In this document: positions 9,255 through 20,810 of the stretch, piece by piece | How the letters are laid out: each line of letters begins with the position of its first letter | Position numbering within the stretch: position 1 is the stretch's first letter | Source of the DNA: Pseudomonadota bacterium | Lineage (GTDB): Bacteria > Pseudomonadota > Gammaproteobacteria > Burkholderiales > Gallionellaceae | Direction of reading: 5' to 3' | NCBI GenBank assembly: GCA_021783995.1 | Contig: JAJXTH010000010.1 | Span: forward strand, 1-64,000 | DNA: 64,000 bases | Position numbers and translations under genes: made by a program | The notes under the pieces: generated by a model | What the model was told of the DNA's origin: nothing | The model's input: the letters and a program-made list of their open reading frames with translations, nothing else | Database searches by the model: none

Positions 9255-10535
9255 TCAATCCTGGCTTTGATACACGATGTGGCCTTCGACCAGCGTATAG
9301 CGCACCCTCCCCTGAATTTCCTGTCCGATGAAGGGGGTGTTCTTTCCCTGGCTCTTCAGCGTTGATGGTTCGACGCGCCAGCAGGCCTCGGCATCGAATA
9401 TGCAGATGTCGGCCGCAGCGCCCGCGCTCAGGTGCCCCGCATCGAGGCCAAGCACTCTCGCTGGATGCATAGTGACCCTCGCCAGCGCATCGGACAGGGA
9501 AATCTTTTCCTGCTGCGCCCATTTCAGCAACAGAGGCAACAGCAGCTCGACGCCTGTCGCGCCCGACTCCGCTTCGGCAAAAGGCAGCTGCTTTGCATCC
9601 TCGTCAACTGGCGCATGATTGGTGCAGATCGCATCTATGGTGCCGTCCAGCAAACCCGCTCTGAGCGCGGCGCGATCCCTCAAGCTGCGCAGAGGCGGAT
9701 TCAGCCTGCAGTTCGGATCGAAATAGCCGATGTCCATTTCCGACAGATGCACGTGATTGATCGAGACGTCGCAGGTCACATAGAGCCCCTGCCGCTTGGC
9801 TTCCCGCACCATGTCCACGCCCGCTGCGCTGGAAACCCTGCAGACGTGCAATTTTGCGCCCGTCTCGCGCGCCAGCGAAAGCATCGTCGCAAGCGCAATG
9901 GTCTCGGCGCACACCGGGATTGCAGGAAGCCCACAACGCGTCGCGACTTCCCCGTCATGCGCCACGCCGTCTTTCGCCAGGAAACTGTCCTGTGGGCGCA
10001 ACCATACCGAAAAGCCGAAAGTGGCGGCATACTGCATCGCACGGTAAAGCACACGCGTATCAGTGAGCGGTTCGTCGGCCTGACTGAACGCGATGCATCC
10101 TGCCTCGACAAGCTCCGCCATCTCGGTCAGCTCCTTGCCCCTCAGGGCAGCGGTCAGTGCGGCAACGGGATAAAGCTTCGCCTGATGCAGGTTCTTTGCG
10201 CGATGCTTCAGCATCTCCACAAGGCCCGGCTCATCGAGCGGCGGATCGGTGTCCGGCGGACAGGCAAGGCTCGTGATTCCGCCAGCCACTGCGGCATCCA
10301 TCTCGGACTCCAGCGTGGCCATGTATTCGAAGCCGGGCTCCCTCAGTCTCGCCGCAAGCTCGATCAGGCCAGGAGCCACAATCAGTCCTGCCGCATCGAT
10401 CACTTCTTCAGCAACAAAACCTGCAGGCGCTTTTCCTATCGCTGCGATGCGCCCGTCGGCGATAAATACATCGAGCAGCGCATCGATATCGTTGCCCGGA
10501 TCGATCAACCGGCCGTTCTTGACATGTATGTTCAT
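9255..10535 (-). CDS. Dihydroorotase-like protein, predicted noncatalytic (PyrX/PyrC' type)
   Basis: Amidohydrolase fold motifs ([32 protein letters not shown]) but HxH replaced by AxR and the DHAP Asp by Asn; adjacent to pyrB. Confidence 0.88.
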   Translation of the reverse strand: MNIHVKNGRLIDPGNDIDALLDVFIADGRIAAIGKAPAGFVAEEVIDAAGLIVAPGLIELAARLREPGFEYMATLESEMDAAVAGGITSLACPPDTDPPLDEPGLVEMLKHRAKNLHQAKLYPVAALTAALRGKELTEMAELVEAGCIAFSQADEPLTDTRVLYRAMQYAATFGFSVWLRPQDSFLAKDGVAHDGEVATRCGLPAIPVCAETIALATMLSLARETGAKLHVCRVSSAAGVDMVREAKRQGLYVTCDVSINHVHLSEMDIGYFDPNCRLNPPLRSLRDRAALRAGLLDGTIDAICTNHAPVDEDAKQLPFAEAESGATGVELLLPLLLKWAQQEKISLSDALARVTMHPARVLGLDAGHLSAGAAADICIFDAEACWRVEPSTLKSQGKNTPFIGQEIQGRVRYTLVEGHIVYQSQD

Positions 10536-11491
10536 CTGTTTTTTCCCGCCAGGATGCTCATCACCGCCATGCGCACCGCAATACCGAATGTCACCTGCGA
10601 AAGAATCACGGATTGCGAACCGTCCGCCACGCAAGAATCGATCTCTATGCCGCGGTTCATCGGCCCCGGATGCATCACGATCGCATCGCTCCTGGCAAAA
10701 CTAAGCTTCTCCTCGGTCAAGCCGTAATTCTTGAAGTATTCCTGCCCCGATGGGAGCAGCGCACCCTGCATGCGTTCATTCTGCAGGCGCAACATCAGCA
10801 CCACATCCACATCCTTCAGCCCCAAAGCCATGTCGTGGTAGACTTGCACGCCAAGGTTTTCGACCGCTGTCGGAAGCAGCGTCTTCGGCGCGATCACCCT
10901 GACCTCTGGCACGCCCAGCGTGGTCAGCGCGTGTATCTGCGAGCGAGCAACGCGCGAGTGCAGCACATCTCCCACGATCGCGACGCGCAGATTGTGAAAC
11001 TCTTTCTTGTAATGTCGGATCGTGAACATGTCTAGCAGCGCCTGCGTGGGATGCGCATGGCGTCCGTCGCCTGCATTGATCACATGTATTTCGGGCGCGA
11101 CATGGCGCGCGATCAGGTGCGCCGCACCGCTTTGCGAATGGCGCACAACGAACATGTCCGCATGCATCGCGCAGAGGTTGTCCACAGTGTCGAGCAGCGT
11201 CTCTCCCTTGCTCGTGGACGATGAGCCTATGTTCAGATTGACCACGTCTGCGGACAGCCTCTTCGCGGCGATCTCGAACGTAGTTCGCGTGCGCGTGCTG
11301 TTCTCGAAGAAGATATTGAAGACCGACTTGCCATGAAGCAGCGGCACCTTCCTGATCTCCCGCCCGGATTCCGCGTCATCCAGAAAGGTGGACGCACGGT
11401 CGAGTATGTCCAGCATGATGCTCACGGGCAGGCCTTCCGTGGTCAGGAGGTGCTGCAGTTCCCCGTGCCTGTTGAGCTGCGGATTATTCAT
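10532..11491 (-). CDS. pyrB: Aspartate carbamoyltransferase catalytic subunit
   Basis: [42 protein letters not shown]. Confidence 0.97.
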   Translation of the reverse strand: MNNPQLNRHGELQHLLTTEGLPVSIMLDILDRASTFLDDAESGREIRKVPLLHGKSVFNIFFENSTRTRTTFEIAAKRLSADVVNLNIGSSSTSKGETLLDTVDNLCAMHADMFVVRHSQSGAAHLIARHVAPEIHVINAGDGRHAHPTQALLDMFTIRHYKKEFHNLRVAIVGDVLHSRVARSQIHALTTLGVPEVRVIAPKTLLPTAVENLGVQVYHDMALGLKDVDVVLMLRLQNERMQGALLPSGQEYFKNYGLTEEKLSFARSDAIVMHPGPMNRGIEIDSCVADGSQSVILSQVTFGIAVRMAVMSILAGKNR

Positions 11492-12086
11492 GCGCCTGCC
11501 CTCTGCCGGCGCGTATGCCAGCCCCTGGTTCGTCCAGATAAGCCTGCAGGATCTGCTGCGCGGCATATTGATCTATCCATTTCTTCTGTTCCCTGCCTGT
11601 GATGCCTTCCCTGCTCAACTGGCTGCTGGCTGCATGCGAGGTATAGCGCTCGTCTACCAGAATCACAGGAAGGTTGAATCTTCCGTTCAAGCGGTTCGCA
11701 AAGCGCCTACAAAGCGCTGTCAGCTCATGCGGCGTCCCATCATCATTGAAGGGCAATCCTACCAAAAGCGCGGCTGGCTGCCACTCATCGACGAGCAGGC
11801 CTATCCTGGCGAAACGCTCATCGTTCTTCTCGCCCACTATCGTCGTCAGGGGTGTTGCGCTGGAGGCATAGGTATTGCCTACAGCCACGCCTATGCGCAT
11901 GGTTCCGAAATCAAAGGCAAGCAGCGTGCCTTCCAGAATACAGATGACAGACGCTTCGCTGGCAGGCGACAGAATGGCCGCGCATTTCGCATTAGACTGT
12001 TGCATCCCATCAACAAAAGCACTGCTTTCGATTTTCTGTCCTCTGTCCTCTGCCATCTTTACCCCGGCATCAGGCATGTCCCGCAT
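11484..12086 (-). CDS. ruvX: Putative Holliday junction resolvase RuvX/YqgF (start uncertain)
   Basis: [35 protein letters not shown]. Confidence 0.9.
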   Translation of the reverse strand: MRDMPDAGVKMAEDRGQKIESSAFVDGMQQSNAKCAAILSPASEASVICILEGTLLAFDFGTMRIGVAVGNTYASSATPLTTIVGEKNDERFARIGLLVDEWQPAALLVGLPFNDDGTPHELTALCRRFANRLNGRFNLPVILVDERYTSHAASSQLSREGITGREQKKWIDQYAAQQILQAYLDEPGAGIRAGRGQAHE

Positions 12087-12630
12087 CCTCGACCAGCATC
12101 GAATAATTCACGCCCAGGAGCGCCATCGCGGCGCCCAGCTTTTCTTCCGCGGGCAGATCGAACAGGATGTGCTCGTTTGCAGGTACTGTGAGCCAGGTGT
12201 TCTCGTTGATCTCGTGCTCCAGTTGACCCTGTTCCCAGCCAGAATAACCCAGCGTCACCAGGAAATGGTCAGGCCCTTTCCCCTCCGCCATCGCTTCGAG
12301 TATATCCCTGGAGGTGGTCAGCGCCAGCCCCGCATTGATACGCAGCGTGGATTGCCAGTCTTGTACCGTGTCGTGAAGCACGAAACCGCGCTCGACCTGG
12401 ACGGGGCCACCCACGTGCACGGGTACTTGCTCGAGCGATGCCTGATGCAGCGGAATATTGATCTGATCGAACATCTCGGCCATCGTTAGGCTGATCGGCC
12501 GGTTGACAACCAGGCCCAGCGCACCGTTTTCGTCATGTTCACAGATATAGGTCAGCGTGCCCGCAAAGAAGCCCTCTTGCATGGCGGGCATGGCGATCAG
12601 AAAATGGTTGGTAAGGTCGAACTTGGCCAT
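12070..12630 (-). CDS. YqgE/AlgH family protein (UPF0301)
   Basis: HFLIAMPAMQEGFFAGTLTYICEHDENGALGLVVNRP. Confidence 0.93.
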   Translation of the reverse strand: MAKFDLTNHFLIAMPAMQEGFFAGTLTYICEHDENGALGLVVNRPISLTMAEMFDQINIPLHQASLEQVPVHVGGPVQVERGFVLHDTVQDWQSTLRINAGLALTTSRDILEAMAEGKGPDHFLVTLGYSGWEQGQLEHEINENTWLTVPANEHILFDLPAEEKLGAAMALLGVNYSMLVEDAGHA

Positions 12631-12677
12631 GCCCTGCATTGTATCCGGCTATGCGGTCCTTCACAATGCCATGAAAT

Positions 12678-15600
12678 CTAGGCTGCCGGAGGCAACAATG
12701 ACACAATCTGTTCGAGGAGTTCGTCTTCCTGGAAGGGCTTTCCAAGATACGCATTGACGCCCAGACTCATCGCAAAGTCACGATGCTTGTCCGCAGCGCG
12801 CGAAGTGATCATGATGATAGGCACATTCTTCGTCTTTTCATCGCGCCGCATCAGCTTGGTCAGCTCGAAACCGTCCATGCGCGGCATCTCGATGTCGAGC
12901 AGCATCACCGATGGAATCAGCTCGTTGAGTTTTTCCAGCGCATCGACGCCATCCTGCGCTGTCACCACCTGATAGCCTGCACGCATCAACAAGCGCGTGG
13001 TGATCTTGCGCACGGTCAGCGAATCATCCACTACCATGACGGTGGGCTGTGCATCCGGCAATACAGCCTCCACCTTGGGCGCCTTGCGCACTGCAAAGCG
13101 CTGCTTCATCTGCGCAGGATTGAGTATCAGCACTACCTTGCCGTCGCCCAGTACGGTAGCGCCCGCGATGCCGGACAGCCTCGAGAGCTGCGGGCCTATG
13201 TTCTTGACCACCGCCTCCCTGTTGCCGCGCAACTCGTCCACATGCAGCGCTATCCTCTGATTGCCGCTGCGAAGCAGCAGCACTGCGTTGTATGGGTGAA
13301 CCTCCGGCTCGCGTTCCTCATCGCCCAGCAGGGTCGGCAGGTAGCTGAAAGGATAGGCGTTTCCTTCCCATTCGATCCTTTGTTCACTGTAGAGTCCTTG
13401 CAGCTCATCCGGCTTTACCTGACGCACCTGCTCCACCATGGTGGATGGAATCGCATAAGCCCTATCACCTGCCAGGACCATCAGAACCTGGGTCACTGCG
13501 AGCGTCAGGGGCAGATGAATCGTGAAACGCGTTCCCTTGCCAGGCTGAGAACTGACATCTATCCGTCCGCCCAGCGCCGTGATCTCGCTGCGCACGACAT
13601 CCATGCCTATGCCGCGCCCGGCTATCTCGGTCACCTCGGCCGCTGTCGAAATGCCCGTGGTGAAGATCAGTTGTGCCAGCTGCTCATCGCTGATTTCTGC
13701 ATCGATGTCCTCGATCAGTCCCTTCTTGATAGCCTCTGAGCGCAGGCCCGCGAAATTGAGCCCTTTTCCGTCATCGCTGAATTCGAACACGACTTCATTG
13801 CTTTCCTGGCGCAGGCTCAGACGTATTTCGCCGATCGCATCCTTTCCGCTGTTGATGCGCTGCTGCTCATCTTCCAGACCATGCACGATCGCATTGCGCA
13901 GCAGATGCTCGAACGGCGCCGTCATCTTTTCAAGCACGCTGCGATCCAGCTCCACATTCGTGCCTTCCAGCTCCAGGTTGGCGCGCCTGTTGAGCTCCTT
14001 TCCGGTCTGCCTGACCAGACGGTAAAGCCGCTCGCTCATGCTTCCGAACGGCACCATGCGCACGCCCATCAGATTCTGCTGCAATTCGCGATTCAATCTT
14101 GATTGCGCCTGCAACGCCGAATTGGTCTCATCGATATTCTTCAGCAGCGTCTGCTGAACCGTCTGCACGTCATGCACGCTCTCGTTCATGAACCGCGTCA
14201 ATTCCTGCAGACGCGTGAAACGGTCAAACTCCAGCGGATCGAACTGTTCGTTGCGCTCGGTTGCAAGCGAGACGCGCGCCTGTATCTGGCTTTCGGCCTG
14301 TATCTCCACTTCGCGCAGCTGCTTGCGCAATCTCGCCACACTGCCAGCTAGCTCGACCAGCCCATCCTTGAAGGCGCGCAGCTCGGTTTCCACGCGCGAG
14401 CGCGCGACGCTGACCTCGCCTGCCTGATTGACCAGGCGATCCACCACGTCCGAACGCACGCGCAACATGCTCAACTGCTGGACTCGTTCCAGTCCTGCCG
14501 GCATCGCCTCCTGAGTCTCTTCGGCAGCAGGTGCTAAAGGCTCCTGAACCTTGCCGCTGCGCAATTCCTCAAGCAGCGCATTGAGGCGGTCCAGATCGCT
14601 CTCCAGATCGTCCAGGATCTCGCTCGCAAGATCCTGATCAAGCAGGCTGCTTTCCATCGCGTGCGCGATATCTCCCATGCGCATCGCTCCTGTCATACGC
14701 GCGCTCCCCTTGAGCGTATGCAGAAGACGGTTCAAGAGATTCCGCTCGCCTTCGGGCGATTGGCGCAAAGCCCGCAGGCAGTCACCTATCTTGGGCAGCA
14801 ACTCATCGGCTTCTTCCAGGAAGACAGGCAACAACTGTTCATCAAGATCATCGCGCACTGCAGACTCACGAGCCTGCACGGACTTGATCCTCGCAGGCTC
14901 TTCAGCGCGCATTTCGCGCAACGTTTCGTTGAGATCCTCGTCCGCGTGTGCTGCCTCCTCTGGCTGAATCTCCTCTGGCTGAATCTCCTCTGGCTGAATC
15001 TCCTCTGGCTGAACCTCCTCTGGCTGAACCTCCTCTGGCTGAACCTCCTCTGGCTGAACCTCCTCTGGCTGAACCTCCTCTGGCTGAACCTCCTCTGGCT
15101 GAACCTCCTCTGGCTGAACCTCCTCTGGCTGGATTTCTTCCGGCTCTAAGGCTTCTGTTCCATGCTGCGCTTCATGGATTCCTGCCAAAGAAATTTCTTC
15201 TGCAGCCCCTTCCCTCTCGCCTATGATCCTGTCCTTGTCGGACTGCACGCGCTGAACGAGTTCGTCCTGTGCCTCCGGCATTTGCCTATCGCAAATGCGC
15301 CGCACCATCACGTCGAGCGCCGCAATGGCATCTTCGAGCATTTTCTCCTGCCAAGACCCAATCTCTGCTTCGCCATCCATATTAGCCTGCAGCCATCCTT
15401 CGACTGCCGCTGACAGATGCACGACCGACATGAATCCCAGGCTGCGGCAGATGCCCGCGAGCGTATGCGCTGCGCGCATGAAATCATAAGCTACCTGCCT
15501 TGGCTGGGTCGCGATGAATGAGGCATAGTGGCGATGCAATTCAGCCACATTCTGGCTGGCTTCCTCGCTGGCGATCTTGAACAGCGTGGGCGGAAGCGCA

Positions 15601-17906
15601 ATCTCTCCTATCACGATGGATTGCGGTTCAGCAAAGTCATGCGCGGGCACGACCTCCTCCGGCTGCTGTTTTGGAGCTTCAGGCTCAGCCAGCGCCTCGA
15701 CCGTCTGGACTTGCGGACTGTCTTCGACTGCTGTTTCCTGTTTTTCAGGCGCCTTTTCAGACTCCTGCTCATTCTCCACAACCGGCAGATTCATTCCGCT
15801 TTCGATCTGACGCGCGCGTTCGATCAGGTCCGACGCCTCTATGCTGGTATGGCCCTGCTTCTCGAGATCCGCCACCCAGCCTGCAAAGGCCTGCGTTGCA
15901 TCCACGACGAAATGCAGCAGGCCAGCACTGGCCGGCTTCCTGTCCTGCACGCATTTTTGCATGGCGCGTTCGCATGCCCACGCCACTTCGCCCAGTTCCT
16001 TCAGGCCTACCATGCGCCCGCTGCCCTTCAGGGTATGGAAACCGCGACGCATGGTGACCATGGGTTCCGCATCTTCCGGATGCAGTTGGCTGATTTCGAC
16101 ATTATCCCGCATGATGCCCAGCACTTCCTTGGCTTCTTCGAGGAAGATCTCGAGCAATTCCGCATCTTCGTTTGCGGGGCGCTCTGGCACAGGAGATGCC
16201 GTTTTTACAGGCTCCTCCTTTGCCGGCACTGGTGTCGTAGGCGCCGCCAGCTGACATCCGTCCAGCTCGTTCAACGCCTCGCGCATCGCATCGGTATCTT
16301 CTTTCTGGCCTCTTGCCAGCTGCTGGAGATACGCGTGCAGCGCGCTGACTGCCTTCGCCACCGCCTGGGTTATCTGCGGCTTCGGCGCGACCGTCTCTTT
16401 TGTGAAATATTGCACCATGGACTGAATCTCATTCAGCAGGCGCTCTGGCAGCTCAAGAGACAGGATATGCAAGCCACCGCGTATCTGCACCAGCAGGCGT
16501 TGCAGGCTGGCAAGGTCGTCTCGCCTTCTGGTGTCGCCGAAGAACAGATTCAGCCCCTGTTCGACGAGTTCAAGATTGGCCAGCATCTCGCTTGCAAGCG
16601 TCGCCGTCACCGACCCCTGCTCGGTCTGGCCGTAAAGCTTGATCAGCTCCTCTATGCGCTGCGTGTCTTCTGGCTTGTGATTCATCGCGGCATCGATCTG
16701 GTCGGACAGTATCCGCGCCCGTTCCATGAAACGCCTGTCTATGGTTTCGTATTGCGCCATGCCGCTGCGCCACAGCATCAGCGCCATCGCAACATCCTCT
16801 CCGATCAGGCGAGCATACTCCGGCTCCCTCAGATGTTCCGAAAGGGCTTCGATCTTTTGGCTCAGATATTGCGGCGGACTGCGTTCCAGCGTGTCGCTCT
16901 TCTGCGCAATGCTTTCTATGTATTCGACAAACTTGATGCACGCGTCCTTGCTTCCTGCAACGCACTGCTCCCAGTTGTCTTCGGCTTCCTGCATCTGATC
17001 GAGGAGCTCTTCATAGGAATGCTTCTCCTCGGCATAGCTCAATGCAACCGGGAAATATTTCTCAAGCGCATAGTGCTGCCTGATCTGCGCAACCCGCTCG
17101 CTTTCCACCTCGCTCATGCCTATCAGGTAAAGCATCTCGTTCATGACGGCCTGCGTGTTGCCCGCAAGCCCTTTCCCGACTGCACGCATCTGTCTGTCTA
17201 TTCTCCCCAGCAGCTTGCGCACATAGATATCCTGCGATACCACTCTCGCACAATCGAGCAGCCCGCCAGCCACCCACCAGAACTGCGGATACTCTGAAGC
17301 ACAGTTCACCATTGCGTCGAGCGCATGCTGCATCTCGGGATAGGCTGCCTCCACATCGTCCTTCCTCAACCAGCGCAGCAATGCGCGCTGATATTGCCTG
17401 TGCGCGGCAGCACAAAGTGCTGCAGCATTTTCAGGTATGACGACTATCCCTTCGGGCAAGGGCACAGCCAGACTAGGGAAAAACAGATCCTGCTCGAATG
17501 ACATCTCCATGCCGCGCAGATGCTGCATGGCCTCATATTTTGGGAAAAGCCTCAGCGCCGCATTGTCTGCGCCCTGTGTCAGCGCATCCAGATAAGATGT
17601 CAGGCCGTTCAGTGCACTTTGCAATACCGTACGATACAGCGGTGAAAACAGCGCGGCATTGCCGACCAGCTCCCCCAGCACGAGATCTATTTCCGAACAG
17701 AATACAGCGACCCCGTCCAGGCCTATCATCCTGAGCACGCCCTGAACGCGGTGCAGCTCTGTGCGCACCTCATTCAACGCATCCGAATTCGCACCTGGCT
17801 CGTCAAAATACCTGATCAGACGTTCGTTCACCGCGCCCAGAGCCTCATCCATGCCTGGCTTAACAACGGCCAAGGATGCAGAATCGAATGTCGTTTGATT
17901 GGACAT
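12678..17906 (-). CDS. chpA: ChpA/PilL-type hybrid CheA histidine kinase with multiple Hpt-like domains and C-terminal REC
   Basis: Two canonical HTLKGS Hpt motifs plus degenerate Hpt-like segments; CheA catalytic motifs (NAIVHGLEDEQQR, GRGIGMDVVRSEI), CheW-like domain, REC (VMVVDDSLTVRK...LLDIEMPRMDGFEL); follows pilGHIJ. Confidence 0.93.
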   Translation of the reverse strand: MSNQTTFDSASLAVVKPGMDEALGAVNERLIRYFDEPGANSDALNEVRTELHRVQGVLRMIGLDGVAVFCSEIDLVLGELVGNAALFSPLYRTVLQSALNGLTSYLDALTQGADNAALRLFPKYEAMQHLRGMEMSFEQDLFFPSLAVPLPEGIVVIPENAAALCAAAHRQYQRALLRWLRKDDVEAAYPEMQHALDAMVNCASEYPQFWWVAGGLLDCARVVSQDIYVRKLLGRIDRQMRAVGKGLAGNTQAVMNEMLYLIGMSEVESERVAQIRQHYALEKYFPVALSYAEEKHSYEELLDQMQEAEDNWEQCVAGSKDACIKFVEYIESIAQKSDTLERSPPQYLSQKIEALSEHLREPEYARLIGEDVAMALMLWRSGMAQYETIDRRFMERARILSDQIDAAMNHKPEDTQRIEELIKLYGQTEQGSVTATLASEMLANLELVEQGLNLFFGDTRRRDDLASLQRLLVQIRGGLHILSLELPERLLNEIQSMVQYFTKETVAPKPQITQAVAKAVSALHAYLQQLARGQKEDTDAMREALNELDGCQLAAPTTPVPAKEEPVKTASPVPERPANEDAELLEIFLEEAKEVLGIMRDNVEISQLHPEDAEPMVTMRRGFHTLKGSGRMVGLKELGEVAWACERAMQKCVQDRKPASAGLLHFVVDATQAFAGWVADLEKQGHTSIEASDLIERARQIESGMNLPVVENEQESEKAPEKQETAVEDSPQVQTVEALAEPEAPKQQPEEVVPAHDFAEPQSIVIGEIALPPTLFKIASEEASQNVAELHRHYASFIATQPRQVAYDFMRAAHTLAGICRSLGFMSVVHLSAAVEGWLQANMDGEAEIGSWQEKMLEDAIAALDVMVRRICDRQMPEAQDELVQRVQSDKDRIIGEREGAAEEISLAGIHEAQHGTEALEPEEIQPEEVQPEEVQPEEVQPEEVQPEEVQPEEVQPEEVQPEEVQPEEIQPEEIQPEEIQPEEAAHADEDLNETLREMRAEEPARIKSVQARESAVRDDLDEQLLPVFLEEADELLPKIGDCLRALRQSPEGERNLLNRLLHTLKGSARMTGAMRMGDIAHAMESSLLDQDLASEILDDLESDLDRLNALLEELRSGKVQEPLAPAAEETQEAMPAGLERVQQLSMLRVRSDVVDRLVNQAGEVSVARSRVETELRAFKDGLVELAGSVARLRKQLREVEIQAESQIQARVSLATERNEQFDPLEFDRFTRLQELTRFMNESVHDVQTVQQTLLKNIDETNSALQAQSRLNRELQQNLMGVRMVPFGSMSERLYRLVRQTGKELNRRANLELEGTNVELDRSVLEKMTAPFEHLLRNAIVHGLEDEQQRINSGKDAIGEIRLSLRQESNEVVFEFSDDGKGLNFAGLRSEAIKKGLIEDIDAEISDEQLAQLIFTTGISTAAEVTEIAGRGIGMDVVRSEITALGGRIDVSSQPGKGTRFTIHLPLTLAVTQVLMVLAGDRAYAIPSTMVEQVRQVKPDELQGLYSEQRIEWEGNAYPFSYLPTLLGDEEREPEVHPYNAVLLLRSGNQRIALHVDELRGNREAVVKNIGPQLSRLSGIAGATVLGDGKVVLILNPAQMKQRFAVRKAPKVEAVLPDAQPTVMVVDDSLTVRKITTRLLMRAGYQVVTAQDGVDALEKLNELIPSVMLLDIEMPRMDGFELTKLMRRDEKTKNVPIIMITSRAADKHRDFAMSLGVNAYLGKPFQEDELLEQIVSLLPPAA
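14956..15150. repeat. 15-bp in-frame tandem repeat, 12 copies plus 1 degenerate
   Basis: tcctctggctgaa(t/c)c repeated on + strand; encodes QPEE(V/I) repeats in ChpA. Confidence 0.95.
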
Positions 17907-17918
17907 GATGGCTCGCGA

Positions 17919-19913
17919 TCAGAGCTTGAAGCCTGCGACGGATTCCTTCAGGTCTGCTGCAAGACTGGTCAGCTTTTCGGCCGAGTCAAATGTCTGACGA
18001 GTCCCCTCCATGGTTTGCTCGGAAATGCCCAGTATGTCCTCCATCACGCTGGACACTTCACCCGCCATCTCGGTCTGCACCTGGGTAGACACGGAGATGC
18101 TGCTGATCAGCGTTGCCAACTGGTTGGAAACCTCTTCGATCTCCTGCAGGGACTGACCCGCCGTCTCCGAGAGTTTGGCCCCATCGACCACGCCCACCGT
18201 GCTCTTCTCCATCGCGGACACCGCATCATTAGTGTCGTTCTGTATGGTCTTGACCAGCGCGCTGATCTGCTTGGTCGCTTCGGCTGAGCGCTCAGCCAGA
18301 CGCTGCACTTCTTCCGCAACGACCGAGAAGCCGCGTCCCGCCTCACCTGCAGACGCCGCCTGTATGGCCGCATTCAATGCCAGCACGTTGGTCTGTTCGG
18401 TGATGTCCGAAATCAGGTCCACGATCTCGCCGATCTCCTGCGAGCTCTCGCCGAGACGCTTGATGCGCTTGGATGTTTCCTGAATCTGTTCGCGTATGCC
18501 GTCCATGCCCGCGATCGAGTTTCGCACCGCCAGCGCGCCGTGATTGGTCACCTCCAGGGTGCGCCTGCCCACTTCTGTCGCCTGCAGCGCTGCCGCGTCA
18601 ACTTCGCTGATGGACCTCGCGATCAGCTGCACGGACTCCTCGGCGCTGCGGATTTCTTCCATCTGTTTCTGGGTCGCAACCAGCAGGCGCTCCGCAATGC
18701 CCTCCGAGTCTTCCGTCGCGACTCCCATCTGCTTCGACGCATCGGTGATGCGCGCAACCAGTCTGTGCAATTCGTCTGCAGTATAGTTGATGGAATCTGC
18801 AATCGCGCCGGTGATTTCTTCTGTGACCGTCGCGCGCACCGTCAGGTCGCCGTCGGCCAGGTCGCTAAGCTCGTTCATCAGTCGCAGGATCGCATTCTGC
18901 GTTTTCTTGTTCGAATCCTCGGCAAGCAGGGCGCGATGGCGTGCTTCGTTCACATACACATTGAACAGCAGCCACATCAGCAGCAGCAGTGAGATGGCCG
19001 ACAACCCCATCACCAAGCCGGTATATCGCCCGTGTGTCGACTGCTTGTACTGGCTCAGCAGTTCCTGTGACTGCTTCAGCATGATTTCGCTGTCATCCAG
19101 CAGGTCTTTCTCGGCATCGCGCGATGCCTTCACGATACCTGCGTTGGCGTTAATGTAGTCCACCATCGAACGATATTCGTCCATGTTGTCGCTCAACTGC
19201 GTTATCATGTCGTTGCCCTGCGGCCATTCGGCAAGCAGCTTCTGCACCTCGTCCAGTTTGCCTTGCAGACCTGGCACGTCTTCCGTCGAACCCGTCGTCA
19301 ACACCATCTGCATGGTATTGACGAGCTGCTCCAGAAGCCCGTCGAGCCGCTCTGCCTTCTGAGACATGGAGGGCGGTGCGGTGGATACGATCTTGTGAAT
19401 CAGCATCAGCGTGTTGTTGTTGGTCACGGCATCCAGCCAGGATAGCAGCGGTCTTGCCACGACCAGTTCGTTCAGGGAATTCTCCGTTTTTTTCCAGCGG
19501 GCCATCAGCGCGTCCAGCGTCACACGCGCGGCACCTTCGGTGGGCGGCAGGTTCTCGTTTTCACCCTTGTCCAGCTTGGCGAGCGTGGCCACGAAATCCT
19601 GCCTCGTCTTTTCTGTCTGTTCGAATGCTGAAGTCTGGCCCGAGAAAATGGCCGAGGTATCCTTTGCAAGACGCTGCGTCAACATTCCCAGGTTACTGGC
19701 CAGCTCCAGATATCTGGCACCGTTTTGCGTATCGGTATAGTCTATGCCCACAGCCATGAAGCCTATCAGGAAGGAGAGCGCCACACCCCCGCCCAGCATC
19801 TTCAGCTGTTCGGAAAATGGCAAGTGCCCAATCAATGGCAAGGGTTTTACTGCTTTTTCTTCGCCTGCCGTCTTGCGCGATCCGAAACTGGGTAACTTAA
19901 GCTTGAATGCCAT
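17919..19913 (-). CDS. pilJ: Type IV pilus methyl-accepting chemotaxis protein PilJ
   Basis: MCP signalling domain ([47 protein letters not shown]) within pil-chp cluster. Confidence 0.93.
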   Translation of the reverse strand: MAFKLKLPSFGSRKTAGEEKAVKPLPLIGHLPFSEQLKMLGGGVALSFLIGFMAVGIDYTDTQNGARYLELASNLGMLTQRLAKDTSAIFSGQTSAFEQTEKTRQDFVATLAKLDKGENENLPPTEGAARVTLDALMARWKKTENSLNELVVARPLLSWLDAVTNNNTLMLIHKIVSTAPPSMSQKAERLDGLLEQLVNTMQMVLTTGSTEDVPGLQGKLDEVQKLLAEWPQGNDMITQLSDNMDEYRSMVDYINANAGIVKASRDAEKDLLDDSEIMLKQSQELLSQYKQSTHGRYTGLVMGLSAISLLLLMWLLFNVYVNEARHRALLAEDSNKKTQNAILRLMNELSDLADGDLTVRATVTEEITGAIADSINYTADELHRLVARITDASKQMGVATEDSEGIAERLLVATQKQMEEIRSAEESVQLIARSISEVDAAALQATEVGRRTLEVTNHGALAVRNSIAGMDGIREQIQETSKRIKRLGESSQEIGEIVDLISDITEQTNVLALNAAIQAASAGEAGRGFSVVAEEVQRLAERSAEATKQISALVKTIQNDTNDAVSAMEKSTVGVVDGAKLSETAGQSLQEIEEVSNQLATLISSISVSTQVQTEMAGEVSSVMEDILGISEQTMEGTRQTFDSAEKLTSLAADLKESVAGFKL

Positions 19914-19940
19914 ATTCTTCTTCTCCGGGGTCAGATACTG

Positions 19941-20432
19941 CTAAATTCCGATTTGCAAAAACTCCGTCTGCCCGAGCAACCCGACCACATCGAGTTTGCG
20001 CCAGGGCACATTGTGTTCGTCAAAATACAAGTCCGCATGCTTTTCGTCGAGCTGCCAGTTGCTCGTGTCACGCAGACCAAACACCCTTTCCACAAGAAGC
20101 GCCGCGTTGAATGCGTAGCGCTCCGCAACCAGCAATATACGGTTGATGATCGCGCCCGAAGCCGCACCTTGCTGCATGTAGGCGGCCATGTCCGCGACGC
20201 AATACAGGTTTCCGCGCACGTTGGCCACACCGCGCAGCCAGGGCTTGGTCAAGGGGACGGCGGTCAAGACCGGCATGGACAGCACCTCGCTGATATCCGA
20301 CATTTCCACCAGGTAGTTCTGCCCCGCAATCTGCACGCCCAACATGGAAAGCCTGCTCCCCATGCGGCTTTTTTCCTGCATGCGTTTGCTCAGGTTCTGC
20401 TGGAACTCGCGCAGATTGATACGTTTGGCCAT
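19941..20432 (-). CDS. pilI: CheW-like PilI
   Basis: CheW-like protein (LRGVANVRGNLYCVADMAAYM) between pilJ and pilH. Confidence 0.88.
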   Translation of the reverse strand: MAKRINLREFQQNLSKRMQEKSRMGSRLSMLGVQIAGQNYLVEMSDISEVLSMPVLTAVPLTKPWLRGVANVRGNLYCVADMAAYMQQGAASGAIINRILLVAERYAFNAALLVERVFGLRDTSNWQLDEKHADLYFDEHNVPWRKLDVVGLLGQTEFLQIGI

Positions 20433-20444
20433 GGTTTTCGAGGA

Positions 20445-20810
20445 TCAGCCGAGTGCGGCGATCTTGCTCAAGAGCTCGGCGACATTGACGGGCTTCACGA
20501 TATAATCCTTTGCGCCCTGCCGCATTCCCCAGATCTTGTCGGTCTCCTGATCCTTGGTGGTGCAAAGCAGCACCGGGATATTGGCCGTATCCGGGTCCTT
20601 GGTGATCGCGCGCGTTGCCTGAAAGCCATTCAGCCCCGGCATCACCACGTCCATTAGCACCAGATCGGGCTTGTCCTGTTTGGTCTTGGCAACACCCATT
20701 TCTCCGCTTTCGGCAAAGGAAACCTCGAAGCCCTGCTTGGTCAGCATCTCCCCGAGTATGTGTCTCTCCGTTGCAGAGTCGTCCACCACCAATATTCTCT
20801 TAATAGTCAT
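20445..20810 (-). CDS. pilH: Response regulator PilH
   Basis: REC domain ILVVDDSATERHILGEML, LVLMDVVMPGLNGFQATR. Confidence 0.92.
   Translation of the reverse strand: MTIKRILVVDDSATERHILGEMLTKQGFEVSFAESGEMGVAKTKQDKPDLVLMDVVMPGLNGFQATRAITKDPDTANIPVLLCTTKDQETDKIWGMRQGAKDYIVKPVNVAELLSKIAALG

Noticed and set aside
9432-10727. 431-aa plus-strand ORF
   Set aside because: Antisense to the clearly recognisable dihydroorotase-like gene; no motifs.
14661-15149. Plus-strand ORF with LLWLN repeats that could look like a repeat protein
   Set aside because: It is the reverse complement of the QPEEV repeat in chpA.
14956-15150. Tandem repeat considered as a CRISPR array
   Set aside because: 15-bp head-to-tail units with no spacers, lying inside a coding frame.
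15528-17297. 589-aa plus-strand ORF
   Set aside because: Antisense shadow of chpA in GC-rich DNA; His/Arg/Leu-rich with no domain motifs.
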